A DNA stretch of 26,343 nucleotides from a virus. The notes beneath the pieces are model-generated. The model was not told where the DNA came from, searched no databases, and was given only the letters and a program-made list of their open reading frames with translations. The translations under genes were made by a program, and so were the position numbers. This document shows positions 1 through 6,501 of this stretch, piece by piece. Position 1 is the stretch's first letter. The number at the start of each line of letters is the position of its first letter. The DNA lies in the IMG/VR virus record IMGVR_UViG_3300032296_002423, positions 1 through 26,343 of that record; one strand, given 5' to 3'.

Positions 1-414
1 AAGATTATAAACCTCACGACACAACATTCCGGAAGTAAAATCAAGACTTACCCGATCATCAGTTTTTTCTCTTACAATTTCAAGTTTTGGGAATGGTTCA
101 TCAGTAAAGCAAAGGGACCACTTTCTTGTTTTGTCGTCTTTACCTTTGATGTTGAATTTTGGTTTGTAAAGTTTGATAAGTTCTTCCTCTGTGATAATTG
201 CCTCTTGTTCGGATGAGGTAATAACAAACTCAACGTCCCGGATACTCTCAACGAGTGTTTTTGTTTTTTGATCTGTATGATTTTTTTGGAAATAGGATGA
301 GACCCTTTTAGGTAAAAACTTTGACATACCAACATAAATGATCTGGTCCTTGTCATTTTTGAAAAGGTAGCAACCTGGATTTTGTGGTATGTTTTTTAGT
401 TTGTCCTGAATCAT
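1..414 (-). CDS. UvrC-like GIY-YIG nuclease, N-terminal part (cut by window edge)
   Basis: The reading frame opens at ATG (complement of 412-414) and stays open for 138 codons to the left edge, so the C-terminus is missing. The start reads MIQDKLKNIPQNPGCYLF, then IIYVGMSKFLPKRVSSYF. These match the GIY (here GCY) and YIG (here YVG) motifs and the conserved Arg of the UvrC N-terminal nuclease domain. DVEFVITSSEQEAIITEEE and LIKLYKPKFNIKGKDD match the next conserved UvrC blocks, which include the metal-binding Glu region. UvrC makes the 3' incision in nucleotide excision repair. Whether the helix-hairpin-helix and 5'-incision domains follow cannot be seen, so a stand-alone GIY-YIG nuclease is also possible. 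A TATCTTTG box lies four bases before the start. Confidence 0.85.
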   Translation of the reverse strand, partial: MIQDKLKNIPQNPGCYLFKNDKDQIIYVGMSKFLPKRVSSYFQKNHTDQKTKTLVESIRDVEFVITSSEQEAIITEEELIKLYKPKFNIKGKDDKTRKWSLCFTDEPFPKLEIVREKTDDRVSLDFTSGMLCREVYNL

Positions 415-418
415 AAGA

Positions 419-426
419 CAAAGATA
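419..426 (-). promoter_or_regulatory. Bacteroidota-type -7 box (TATCTTTG) before the UvrC-like gene
   Basis: On the minus strand the sequence is TATCTTTG followed by TCTT and the ATG. It matches the TAnnTTTG -7 consensus of Bacteroidota sigma-A promoters. With transcription expected a few bases after the box, the mRNA would be leaderless or nearly so. Confidence 0.55.
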
Positions 427-432
427 ATAAAA

Positions 433-852
433 TTATTGATTCATTTCACTTTCCAATGCACAAATTTCACACTGAACCGCTTTCTTATCGCCAACAAAAT
501 ACTTTTGACAAGTAATACATCTATTGGTGTAAAACCCAGGTGCAAATCCACCAATTGGGTATTTGTTTTTATTATATCTCTCAGTTGCAACAGATACGTT
601 TTCTTTATCGGTGCCAAAAGTTTTATCATAAACTTTTTCAATTATTACAACATCGGAGTCTATAACATCAAATTCACTATCACCAATTGCTATAGTTTCA
701 ATTGTATAATCAACCCAACAATGATCTTCATTTACAAGTCTATTATTTAATAGGTTTTGAAATCTAACTGGGTTATTTGGACTTACCGGTGTTTCTCCGT
801 GTTTATCAATTAAAACTAAATTACCATCTTTTAATTTTACTTTACCTATCAT
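433..852 (-). CDS. Unknown protein with C-terminal four-cysteine zinc ribbon (139 aa)
   Basis: I do not recognise the family by name. The C-terminal third holds two CxxC knuckles, C112-ITC115 and C128-EIC131, joined by a short loop (QKYFVGDKKAVQ). This is the spacing of a treble-clef or zinc-ribbon finger. The N-terminal ~90 residues are beta-rich and contain runs of acidic residues. It lies 18 bases downstream of the UvrC-like start and 2 bases from the next gene, so it reads as part of a minus-strand operon. A role as a small nucleic-acid or protein adaptor is only a guess from the finger. Confidence 0.75.
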   Translation of the reverse strand: MIGKVKLKDGNLVLIDKHGETPVSPNNPVRFQNLLNNRLVNEDHCWVDYTIETIAIGDSEFDVIDSDVVIIEKVYDKTFGTDKENVSVATERYNKNKYPIGGFAPGFYTNRCITCQKYFVGDKKAVQCEICALESEMNQ

Positions 853-854
853 TT

Positions 855-1079
855 TTATTTTGTTTTTTTAGATAATTCTTGAAACTTTATTTTCCAGGTA
901 ACCTCAATTGGTGATATAATAGTTGACTGGTTGAAATAACCCAAATCTCTAATTAATTTATCTTGAAAATTATAGATCAATCTTTTTGCCGAAAATAGTT
1001 GATCTCTGGTCTCACAAGAATTAATAACTTTTTCAATCCAATTTGAGACATCTCCGTAGTGTGTACTTCTTTTTTCCAT
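855..1079 (-). CDS. Unknown small basic protein (74 aa)
   Basis: The open frame starts MEKRSTHYGDVSNWIEKVI and is mostly predicted helix, ending in a lysine-rich tail (SKKTK). No known motif is visible. The stop is 2 bases before the start of the zinc-ribbon gene, so the two are probably cotranslated. It lies just downstream of the terminator of the SPFH gene and so probably begins the transcription unit running leftward. Confidence 0.6.
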   Translation of the reverse strand: MEKRSTHYGDVSNWIEKVINSCETRDQLFSAKRLIYNFQDKLIRDLGYFNQSTIISPIEVTWKIKFQELSKKTK

Positions 1080-1112
1080 ATTACAAATTTAATAATTAAT
1101 TTTTGATAAATC

Positions 1113-1145
1113 AAAAAACCCCACAGTTTTTGTAGGGTTTCTATA
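1113..1145 (-). terminator. Intrinsic terminator of the SPFH operon
   Basis: On the minus strand AAACCCTAC is followed by a short A-rich loop, then TGTGGGGTTTTTT. This gives a GC-containing stem with a T tail just after the stop codon at 1165. Confidence 0.75.
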
Positions 1146-1164
1146 TTTTAGTGTTGTACTAAAA

Positions 1165-2112
1165 TTATTGTTTGATGTTTAGAAAGGTTCCGGATCCACC
1201 AGCCATAGTGGTAGGAAGTTTCCCATCCCAGGCTGAAGCCTTAACAAACTCAACGTACAAAGGTGTTAATTCTTTTTGTTTAATCTTCATTGCCAGAGCC
1301 GCAGCATTTGCATTAATAATTGTTTTTGCGGAGTCACCTCTTGCAATTGCAATTTTTTCAAGAGCTTCAGCTTCGGCCACAAGTTTTCTTTGCATTGCTG
1401 CTTGAGCTTCCTGGACAGCTTTTGTCTTACCTTCAATTGCCTTTTGTAGTGATGTTGGTGGGATGATATTTGTTCTCAACTGGGACACAGTAAACCATTT
1501 AGCAACTCTTTTATTACATTCGGTTACAATTGCCGCCTCAAACTCTTCACGTTTATTAAAGATTGCGTCAACTTCCCACCGATTTGCAACGTCATTTACA
1601 GATGACACGATTGCATTTTTAAGCCAACCTTGTTCTATTTCTTTAATACCCAATCTCAAGTTTATAAACATATCACCAATTGATTCTGTTTTAAGTGAGT
1701 AGTTAAATGTTGGTTTAATTGTTGCCGCAAAACCACCTTTTGTAATTACCGTTTGTTCGTCGTACTCAATATGTTGTTGGAATGTTGGGTACGTGTGTAG
1801 TTCTTCGGCCCAAGTATTATATACAACCCAACCGGCTTTGTATTCATATTTTGCAAGACCTCTTGATGTACCGGTTAGATTAACCTTAAGACCCTTTTCA
1901 CTATTATCAACTCTCTCAATTTTGAATGGTTGGATCATTGAAAGTAGTGTTCCAACAATCAGTGTTCCGATTGGTTTAACCAACCAAGAAGCGTTAAACT
2001 CTCTGGATGTACCAAATCTATTTTCTGTAGCCGTATACATTTTTTCTCTTGTGGCAAATGCAATGAAACCACTAATAAGTAATGTTAAAATAAAAATACT
2101 AAATCCAATCAT
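1165..2112 (-). CDS. SPFH / prohibitin-like (band 7) membrane protein (315 aa)
   Basis: Residues 2-20 form one hydrophobic N-terminal anchor (FSIFILTLLISGFIAF). The body has the beta-rich SPFH pattern, for example YEYKAGWVVYNTWAEEL and the following EYDEQTVITKGG. A long alanine/glutamate-rich helix at about 220-275 (KAVQEAQAAMQRKLVAEAEA) is the typical stomatin/prohibitin coiled coil that drives ring assembly. The tail has AWDGKLPTTMAGGSG, a motif common at the end of prohibitin-like proteins. SPFH proteins scaffold membrane microdomains and can hold proteases or channels. In a phage the role is unknown; remodelling of the host membrane or blocking of superinfection are options. It overlaps the next upstream gene by four bases (ATGA). 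Confidence 0.85.
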   Translation of the reverse strand: MIGFSIFILTLLISGFIAFATREKMYTATENRFGTSREFNASWLVKPIGTLIVGTLLSMIQPFKIERVDNSEKGLKVNLTGTSRGLAKYEYKAGWVVYNTWAEELHTYPTFQQHIEYDEQTVITKGGFAATIKPTFNYSLKTESIGDMFINLRLGIKEIEQGWLKNAIVSSVNDVANRWEVDAIFNKREEFEAAIVTECNKRVAKWFTVSQLRTNIIPPTSLQKAIEGKTKAVQEAQAAMQRKLVAEAEALEKIAIARGDSAKTIINANAAALAMKIKQKELTPLYVEFVKASAWDGKLPTTMAGGSGTFLNIKQ

Positions 2113-2321
2113 TTTTCTTCGTTTTTGTTTTTAAATAAAATTTTAATTGTTTTGCCTACTACATAAATCAAGGCCCATATAACTCCGACAAAACCAAAAA
2201 GTTGTAGGAACCCATTAACTTCTCTACTGATCACATACTCTCCGTAGAATGATACGATTAGATATACAACTAACCACATCAAAAATAATTTAAAATACTC
2301 TTTATTCATTTTATTACCCAT
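2109..2321 (-). CDS. Small two-helix membrane protein (70 aa)
   Basis: Two hydrophobic spans are visible: about 11-28 (LFLMWLVVYLIVSFYG) and 40-62 (FLQLFGFVGVIWALIYVVG). A basic tail (KTIKILFKNKNEEK) follows, suggesting both ends are cytoplasmic. It overlaps the SPFH gene by four bases (ATGA) and the upstream gene by eight, so it is translationally coupled to both. The coupling suggests it is a partner of the SPFH protein. An internal ATG four codons in is an alternative start. No family is recognised. Confidence 0.7.
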   Translation of the reverse strand: MGNKMNKEYFKLFLMWLVVYLIVSFYGEYVISREVNGFLQLFGFVGVIWALIYVVGKTIKILFKNKNEEK

Positions 2322-2505
2322 TTTTACTATTAAAAAGAACTCTCATTTGGTTCATTAATTGTACTTGTCTTTTCTCCAGTTCCTGGACTTTTCTTTTTTC
2401 TTCTGGATTTAGATCAAAACTTCCGGCTTTGATGTCCGAAATCTCGTTCTGGATTTTCCGGTGTTCATTAAGTAATGATTCATAAATTAATCGTACGTCT
2501 TTCAT
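2314..2505 (-). CDS. Small coiled-coil protein (63 aa)
   Basis: Almost the whole protein is charged helix with heptad-like hydrophobics, for example LLNEHRKIQNEISDIKAG and VQELEKRQVQLMNQMRVLF, so a helical hairpin or dimeric coiled coil is likely. The stop and start codons overlap the genes on both sides, showing an operon. Function is not recognised. Confidence 0.65.
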   Translation of the reverse strand: MKDVRLIYESLLNEHRKIQNEISDIKAGSFDLNPEEKRKVQELEKRQVQLMNQMRVLFNSKNG

Positions 2506-2753
2506 TTTTTTACAATTGCTTTTGTTAATTTGTTTATTAGTACTTGAACTTCCTCAAATTTGCGAAACCTAATAAAGGGATCCGTATTGAATATCTCCAC
2601 ATACCATTCGTCATTTTTTATATCGTCCTTTGTTGGTGTGATGAATGTCAATCCCTCAACAATGTCCAGAACATAATAATACGAATCTTCCTGATCATAA
2701 TCAACTAAGTTCTCTTTTTGAAACCCCAATAGTTGTACTTCTTTTTCTGTCAT
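2502..2753 (-). CDS. Unknown acidic protein (83 aa)
   Basis: The sequence begins MTEKEVQLLGFQKENLVDYD and continues with an aromatic-rich stretch (EDSYYYVLDIVEGLTFITP), then a helix ending in LTKAIVKK. It overlaps the coiled-coil gene by four bases (ATGA) and follows the next upstream gene by one base. No motif is recognised. The pattern of short beta strands plus one C-terminal helix resembles many single-domain phage accessory proteins. Confidence 0.65.
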   Translation of the reverse strand: MTEKEVQLLGFQKENLVDYDQEDSYYYVLDIVEGLTFITPTKDDIKNDEWYVEIFNTDPFIRFRKFEEVQVLINKLTKAIVKK

Positions 2754-2754
2754 T

Positions 2755-2997
2755 TTACTCTAATTCTTTTGATTTAATTAATTGGTGTTTTGTTTGAAAT
2801 CTTTTTAGAATTGTTATTAATTCTGGGATATTATCAAAGGCCCATCTTTTTGTTTCAATAACAAAAAAATCGCCACCACCACCGTTCTCAGTTTTAATTG
2901 TTAAAAATTGACCATCACCCCGATCACAACAATCAGCCTCTTGAGTAAATGTCATCTGAAATTCTTGACTTAATAGGTATGTGTTTCTATCTTCCAT
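2755..2997 (-). CDS. Unknown small protein with Cys-Cys and Gly-rich turn (80 aa)
   Basis: Residues 22-31 (DCCDRGDGQF) and a four-glycine turn (ENGGGGDFFVIETKRW) are the distinctive features. The C-terminus is a helix (NIPELITILKRF). It is the first gene of the small-gene operon leading into the SPFH gene, and a Bacteroidota-like promoter lies upstream. No homologous family is recognised. Confidence 0.65.
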   Translation of the reverse strand: MEDRNTYLLSQEFQMTFTQEADCCDRGDGQFLTIKTENGGGGDFFVIETKRWAFDNIPELITILKRFQTKHQLIKSKELE

Positions 2998-3012
2998 TTT
3001 TTATAATATGTG

Positions 3013-3020
3013 TAAAGATA
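3013..3020 (-). promoter_or_regulatory. Bacteroidota-type promoter for the SPFH operon (TATCTTTA)
   Basis: On the minus strand TATCTTTAC lies about 15 bases before the ATG at 2997, with a TTG about 20 bases further upstream at a suitable -33 position. The match is seven of eight to TATCTTTG. Confidence 0.45.
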
Positions 3021-3057
3021 TAAACTTTTTTTTACTTATACAAGTTCCTACAAAAAA

Positions 3058-4068
3058 TTAATTATTTAAATTTTGATACCATTTCCAAGTTGACTCAACC
3101 ATATCATCTATATTGTGTTTTGGTTCCCACCCAAGAATTTTTTTTGCCTTTGTTGAGTCCGAATAAATCTGAACAACATCCCCAGGTCTTTTGTTTCCAA
3201 TTTTATATTTAACTTTTACGCCATTAACCCTTTCAAACGTGTTAATTAATTCAAAGACACTAATACCAGACTCGGAACCTAAATTGAATACTTCCGGTTT
3301 TTTTAGTTTATTTTTCATCATCCATTCAAGAGCTAAAATGTGTGCGTTTGCAATATCTGAAACGTGAACATAGTCACGAATACAGGATCCGTCTCTGGTT
3401 TGATAATCATTACCAAATACAATTAACTCATCACCCTTTACTGAATTACAAACTACCGGCATAATATTATTTGGTTTTGTTACTGGTGATTCGCCAATCA
3501 TTCCTGATCTGTGAGCACCTACTGGATTGAAGTACCTAAGAAGTGTTGCGTTTAATTCAGTTATTTTACAAAAATCTTCAATAATTTTTTCTCCAATTAA
3601 TTTAGTATATGCGTATGGTGACTCTGGATCTGAAATTTTGGTATTTTCATTAACCGGTAATAAATCAACATTTCCATAAAGAGAACAAGAAGAAGAAAAG
3701 ACAAGATTTTTAATTTTAAACTTTTTACAATTTTCAAGAATATTTAATAAAGAATTAATATTATTATCGTAATACTCCAAAGGTTTTTCTACGGACTCAC
3801 CAACAGCTTTTAATGCTGCAAAATGAATCACTCCATCTATTTTGTGACTTGAGAAAATTTTATACATATCTTCCCTACAATCTTTTTCATAAAAAATTGG
3901 TTGTTTACCGGTTTCTAATTTACATATACCAATAATCCTGTCCAAAAATGAAATATCCGAATTTGAGAGATTATCTAAAATCACAACTTCAAATCCGGAT
4001 TTAATCAATTCAACAACTGTATGAGATCCAATATAACCTAAACCACCAGTTACTAATACAGTTTTCAT
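3058..4068 (-). CDS. galE: UDP-glucose 4-epimerase
   Basis: This is an extended short-chain dehydrogenase that interconverts UDP-glucose and UDP-galactose with bound NAD. The N-terminal Rossmann motif is TGGLGYIGSH (7-16) and an acidic residue closes strand 2 (LDN, 31-33). The catalytic set is SSS at 125-127 with Y152 and K156 (YAYTK). LLRYFNPVGAHRSG and SCIRDYVHVSDIANAHILAL are the sugar-nucleotide-binding blocks of GalE. At 336 aa it has full length. In a phage it probably supplies UDP-galactose for glycosylation of virion proteins or DNA, or alters host surface sugars. Its start overlaps the stop of a 34-codon gene (ATGA), so it is translated in an operon. Confidence 0.95.
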   Translation of the reverse strand: MKTVLVTGGLGYIGSHTVVELIKSGFEVVILDNLSNSDISFLDRIIGICKLETGKQPIFYEKDCREDMYKIFSSHKIDGVIHFAALKAVGESVEKPLEYYDNNINSLLNILENCKKFKIKNLVFSSSCSLYGNVDLLPVNENTKISDPESPYAYTKLIGEKIIEDFCKITELNATLLRYFNPVGAHRSGMIGESPVTKPNNIMPVVCNSVKGDELIVFGNDYQTRDGSCIRDYVHVSDIANAHILALEWMMKNKLKKPEVFNLGSESGISVFELINTFERVNGVKVKYKIGNKRPGDVVQIYSDSTKAKKILGWEPKHNIDDMVESTWKWYQNLNN

Positions 4069-4169
4069 CTTTTCTTACTTTTTCTGTACTTACAATAAAC
4101 TTCAAATGGAATTAAAATAAAAATAAAAACCCCAGTTAAACCATATAAAATTTGTTCTATTAATATCAT
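4065..4169 (-). CDS. Micro membrane protein (34 aa)
   Basis: This short frame encodes a single hydrophobic span (YGLTGVFIFILIPFEVY) followed by a basic tail (CKYRKSKKR). Both ends are locked into neighbours by ATGA overlaps: its start overlaps the stop of the 101-aa gene, and its stop overlaps the galE start. That double coupling is strong evidence that it is translated. The positive-inside rule puts the tail in the cytoplasm. Function is unknown. Confidence 0.65.
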   Translation of the reverse strand: MILIEQILYGLTGVFIFILIPFEVYCKYRKSKKR

Positions 4170-4471
4170 ATGTTGAACTTTATTTCTCCGTTTTCCATTT
4201 CAATTTCTACAACACCGTCACCTTCGGTTAATGTGTCAATTTGTCCCTGATCAAGGGTAATCTTTTCCGGACCAAGAAATATTTTAAACGCCTGAGTTAA
4301 TGTTAATTTTGATTCTGTAATTAAACTGATAATTTGTTCGTTACCGCATTCAACAATACTTGGGTATTGTCCTCCAACTGTTACAATTGCTTTATCACCA
4401 ACTTCAATCTTGTCTAATGATACAAGATATGGTTTTTCATCAACCATAAATAATTTTACTTTTTTTGTCAT
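4166..4471 (-). CDS. Unknown beta-rich protein (101 aa)
   Basis: The protein is made of short alternating strands (KVKLFMVDEKPYLVSL, DKAIVTVGGQYPSIVECG) and ends in an acidic beta hairpin (VVEIEMENGEIKFNI). No catalytic motif is seen. It heads the chain of overlapping genes running into the 34-aa membrane protein and galE. The similar beta-only layout of many short phage proteins prevents a function call. Confidence 0.7.
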   Translation of the reverse strand: MTKKVKLFMVDEKPYLVSLDKIEVGDKAIVTVGGQYPSIVECGNEQIISLITESKLTLTQAFKIFLGPEKITLDQGQIDTLTEGDGVVEIEMENGEIKFNI

Positions 4472-4521
4472 AATATTTAAATCTTTTCTTTTATTTAGTA
4501 ACAGTCTTTTCTATAACTATC

Positions 4522-4836
4522 CTACAAACCAAGTTTATTAACACGGTTCATCTCTAAAATATAATCTTTTAAATTTTTTATTAAAGAGTCTGGATCAGGT
4601 TTTTTATATAGTTCTGGGTACCTTTCACTAAGTAATTTATTTTCTTCAAGTTCATCACAACTGGCCAGAACATCCTGGATTATTGATTTTAAGATTTGTT
4701 CTTTGTTGTTTGTTTCCTCAAGATTTTTTTCAAAAAGTTGACCTTCAAGATCACGACAATAATCAATAAGATTATCAACCGGTTCTAAATCCATCAAATG
4801 TTCATTCCCTTTGAATATCTGTCTTATGTCTCTCAC
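4522..4836 (-). CDS. Unknown helical protein (104 aa, GTG start)
   Basis: The frame starts with GTG at 4834-4836, which overlaps the TGA of the upstream HAD gene as GTGA. This overlap is why I keep the GTG over the internal ATG (residue 15). The protein is nearly all helix and acidic (DLEPVDNLIDYCRDLEGQLF; KNLKDYILEMNRVNKLGL). It ends in TAG. Its function is not recognised; coupling to the HAD gene suggests the two act together. Confidence 0.6.
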   Translation of the reverse strand: MRDIRQIFKGNEHLMDLEPVDNLIDYCRDLEGQLFEKNLEETNNKEQILKSIIQDVLASCDELEENKLLSERYPELYKKPDPDSLIKNLKDYILEMNRVNKLGL

Positions 4837-5414
4837 GATAAAAATTTTAAGATTTTTTCTTTAATCCCATTTTGTTTAATACCTTCACTACTTTTTGGTG
4901 TTAGAACAAAATTATTAATCGCCCAATCATCTTTCCAAGGCTCACCGTTTTTACCCATATTAAGATCATCAACTGAAACCCAATGAGTGATTTCCGGATG
5001 ATCGTGTAAGTATTGTTTAATCTCAACAACACGAATCATCTCCAGTTCCCATCGTGGGGACCAGATCCAAGTCTCATCCTTATGCCAAGAACAGGTTTGG
5101 ATATTTGGTGTAAGTGCGATTGGTCGTTTGATAATACCCTGACTTTCATAGTAATCACCAAGTTCTTCAAGTGTTGCGTGTAATTTCCAATCAGATGATA
5201 CAACAATTTCACATCCGGTTTCCTCAATAATTTCATTAAGGATCCGAATAGCTTTCTTGTCAAAATCGTCAAATCGTACTGATACCGGAGCGTCTTTTAT
5301 TTCTTTACTTGATTCTGGATTTGCTGATCTGTATTTAGACCATTTCTTTTTTCGTCCACCCCAGTTATTTGAAAGGCAAATTACACCGTCATTATCTAAA
5401 AATAATACTTTCAT
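4833..5414 (-). CDS. HAD-family hydrolase of the RNA-repair-associated type (193 aa)
   Basis: Motif I is FLDNDGVI with nucleophile D7 and acid/base D9. Motif II is the SS at 73-74 (EIVVSSDWKLH). Motif IV is the DD at 149-150 (HWVSVDDLNMG). The RWELEMIRVVEIKQYL stretch at 121-136 and the SSDW pattern recall the Pfam family 'HAD domain in Swiss Army Knife RNA repair proteins'. That family assignment comes from memory of the motif pattern and would need a profile search. Predicted activity is phosphate removal from a nucleic-acid end or nucleotide. It is the first gene after a TATCTTTG promoter that sits inside an inverted repeat. Confidence 0.8.
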   Translation of the reverse strand: MKVLFLDNDGVICLSNNWGGRKKKWSKYRSANPESSKEIKDAPVSVRFDDFDKKAIRILNEIIEETGCEIVVSSDWKLHATLEELGDYYESQGIIKRPIALTPNIQTCSWHKDETWIWSPRWELEMIRVVEIKQYLHDHPEITHWVSVDDLNMGKNGEPWKDDWAINNFVLTPKSSEGIKQNGIKEKILKFLS

Positions 5415-5419
5415 AATGA

Positions 5420-5440
5420 CAAAGATAAGACATATCTTTG
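5420..5440. promoter_or_regulatory. Inverted repeat containing two opposed TATCTTTG boxes
   Basis: The plus strand reads CAAAGATA, five bases (AGACA), then TATCTTTG: a perfect 8-bp inverted repeat. The left arm is, on the minus strand, a TATCTTTG box five bases before the HAD start codon. The right arm is the same box facing the other way. It could be a promoter with an overlapping operator, or two divergent promoters. Confidence 0.55.
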
Positions 5441-5452
5441 ATATAATCTAAT

Positions 5453-5566
5453 TTAGATATTAGACTTTTGTTTTTTTTTCCACTGAAAGTATTCTTTTCT
5501 ATCTTTTAAAACTTGTAGAACTAAAAATGAAAAAAGAACCGCAGATATTAATAGTGTTTTTATCAT
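5453..5566 (-). CDS. Micro membrane protein (37 aa)
   Basis: The frame begins MIKTLLISAVLFSFLVLQVL, a single hydrophobic segment of about 18 residues, followed by a strongly basic tail rich in Lys and aromatic residues. It has no lipobox cysteine, so it is more likely a single-span membrane protein than a lipoprotein. It stands alone between the HAD promoter region and a terminator-like hairpin. Function is unknown, and translation rests only on the typical composition. Confidence 0.45.
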   Translation of the reverse strand: MIKTLLISAVLFSFLVLQVLKDRKEYFQWKKKQKSNI

Positions 5567-5630
5567 ACAATAATATATAGATTGATTTACACTAAAGTAT
5601 TTTAAGAAATGATTAAGAAATTGTTATATT

Positions 5631-5661
5631 AAAAACCCCCAGTATTACTACCAGGGGTTTT
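5631..5661. terminator. Bidirectional terminator-like hairpin
   Basis: AAAACCCC and GGGGTTTT form an 8-bp stem around a 14-base loop that can itself pair weakly. T runs follow on both strands, with the longer one on the minus strand. Confidence 0.65.
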
Positions 5662-5720
5662 ATATGATTTGATTCAAGAATTAAAAATTGGTCAAAAGAA
5701 GAGTTTTAAGTTTTAATAAA

Positions 5721-5822
5721 ATGACTTTTGACGAGTTGAATTTTGAATTTGGGACCATTACAGTATCAAGATCATTTATCCTTACAGTCGTAGATCAAGA
5801 AGTAAAAACCAATACTTTTTAA
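5721..5822 (+). CDS. Possible plus-strand micro-ORF (33 aa)
   Basis: The frame opens MTFDELNFEFGTITVSRSFI and ends at TAA, in an otherwise gene-free gap within an all-minus region. Just upstream, another frame reads LIQELKIGQKKSFKF and then stops. The two together may be the remains of one frame-broken gene. There is no recognisable promoter or family, so this may be chance. Confidence 0.25.
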   Translation: MTFDELNFEFGTITVSRSFILTVVDQEVKTNTF

Positions 5823-5839
5823 TCTGTCCTCAAATCATA

Positions 5840-6274
5840 CTATATTTCAGTAACCGCATTGAAATGGTCAAGCTCATCCTGGATTTTTTCAATCTTACTT
5901 TCCAATAATTTAATTTCCTCATTTCTTTTAACCAAAGAAATTTCAGAAGTTAATACCAACTCGCTTTCCATTCTATATCGGTCTTTATTTGATTTACCTT
6001 CGGTACAATCCATTTTTTTAAGAGCCGCAATTACTGATTTCATTTCTGCCATCCAGAAAATCTTTTCAAGTACCGGTGTGTTTGCGGTATGAATATTCGC
6101 TTTCAAATTTGATAGTTCACTTGTGTCCATCATTATTTGTTTCAATAGATCAAATGCACTATATGGTCTCTGGTTACCAACCTCAACAGAATTGTACTGT
6201 TGCATTAACTTGGTATTTTCTGCGATCTGTTTGATCAACTTGTTTTTTTGCTTTAAAGCTTGTTTAATTGTCAT
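5840..6274 (-). CDS. Helical protein, possibly DIP1984/septicolysin-like (144 aa)
   Basis: The protein is two long helical regions (residues 1-25 and 95-140) around a short middle containing SNLKANIHTANTP. The layout of N-terminal KQALKQKNKLIKQIAENTKL, a central 'L..I..TN' segment and a C-terminal heptad helix (LLESKIEKIQDELDHF) resembles the DIP1984 family, which has no established biochemical role. The assignment is by pattern memory only. It is a single-gene unit ending in TAG, with no overlap with neighbours. Confidence 0.6.
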   Translation of the reverse strand: MTIKQALKQKNKLIKQIAENTKLMQQYNSVEVGNQRPYSAFDLLKQIMMDTSELSNLKANIHTANTPVLEKIFWMAEMKSVIAALKKMDCTEGKSNKDRYRMESELVLTSEISLVKRNEEIKLLESKIEKIQDELDHFNAVTEI

Positions 6275-6339
6275 ATCTTTTTAATTTGTGTATGAAATAT
6301 TAGTAATACTATTTTTTATTGTCAAGTGGTTGAATGAAA

Positions 6340-6399
6340 AAATCCTAGTGGGATTCAAACCCACACCAAAAATGTGCTAACCAATTACACCATAGGATT
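6340..6399 (-). pseudogene. tRNA-like gene lacking the anticodon arm
   Basis: On the minus strand AATCCTA pairs with TAGGATT (7-bp acceptor stem), TG fills positions 8-9, and GTGT/GCAC form the D stem around AATTGGTTA, with A14 and GG18-19 conserved. GTGGG/CCCAC form the T stem around TTTGAAT. Between the D arm and T arm there are only nine bases (ATTTTTGGT), where about 23 are expected, so the anticodon stem-loop is missing. The T loop also has T where C56 is normally invariant. No CCA is encoded. The remaining arms look like a degraded glutamine-type tRNA (TTTTGG remnant), but identity cannot be proved. A T run directly follows the acceptor stem. Confidence 0.7.
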
Positions 6400-6501
6400 T
6401 TTATGGTTATTCTTAACTACCGAGATACTTTATCTTTATTGCATTTACGGCCGGTTATTAGACAAATGGGTTAAAGTACCAATCTCCCGGAGAGGGTGTT
6501 T
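6400..6501. other. Non-coding gap beside the tRNA relic
   Basis: This 102-base stretch has higher GC than its surroundings and fragments that look like parts of tRNA (for example AAATGGGTTAAAGTACC on the plus strand), but no foldable cloverleaf. I found no credible gene in it. Confidence 0.4.

Noticed and set aside
72-356. 94-aa minus-strand frame inside the first gene
   Set aside because: It overlaps the UvrC-like frame, whose translation matches a known family over its full visible length. The 94-aa frame has no such match.
436-750. 104-aa plus-strand frame
   Set aside because: It is antisense to the zinc-ribbon gene and is Phe/Ile/Asn-rich, as expected for the reverse of an AT-rich gene.
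6420-6501. Second tRNA beside the relic, on either strand
   Set aside because: Fragments such as GGTTATTAGACAAATGGGTT look tRNA-like, but no D stem, anticodon stem and T arm can be formed together.
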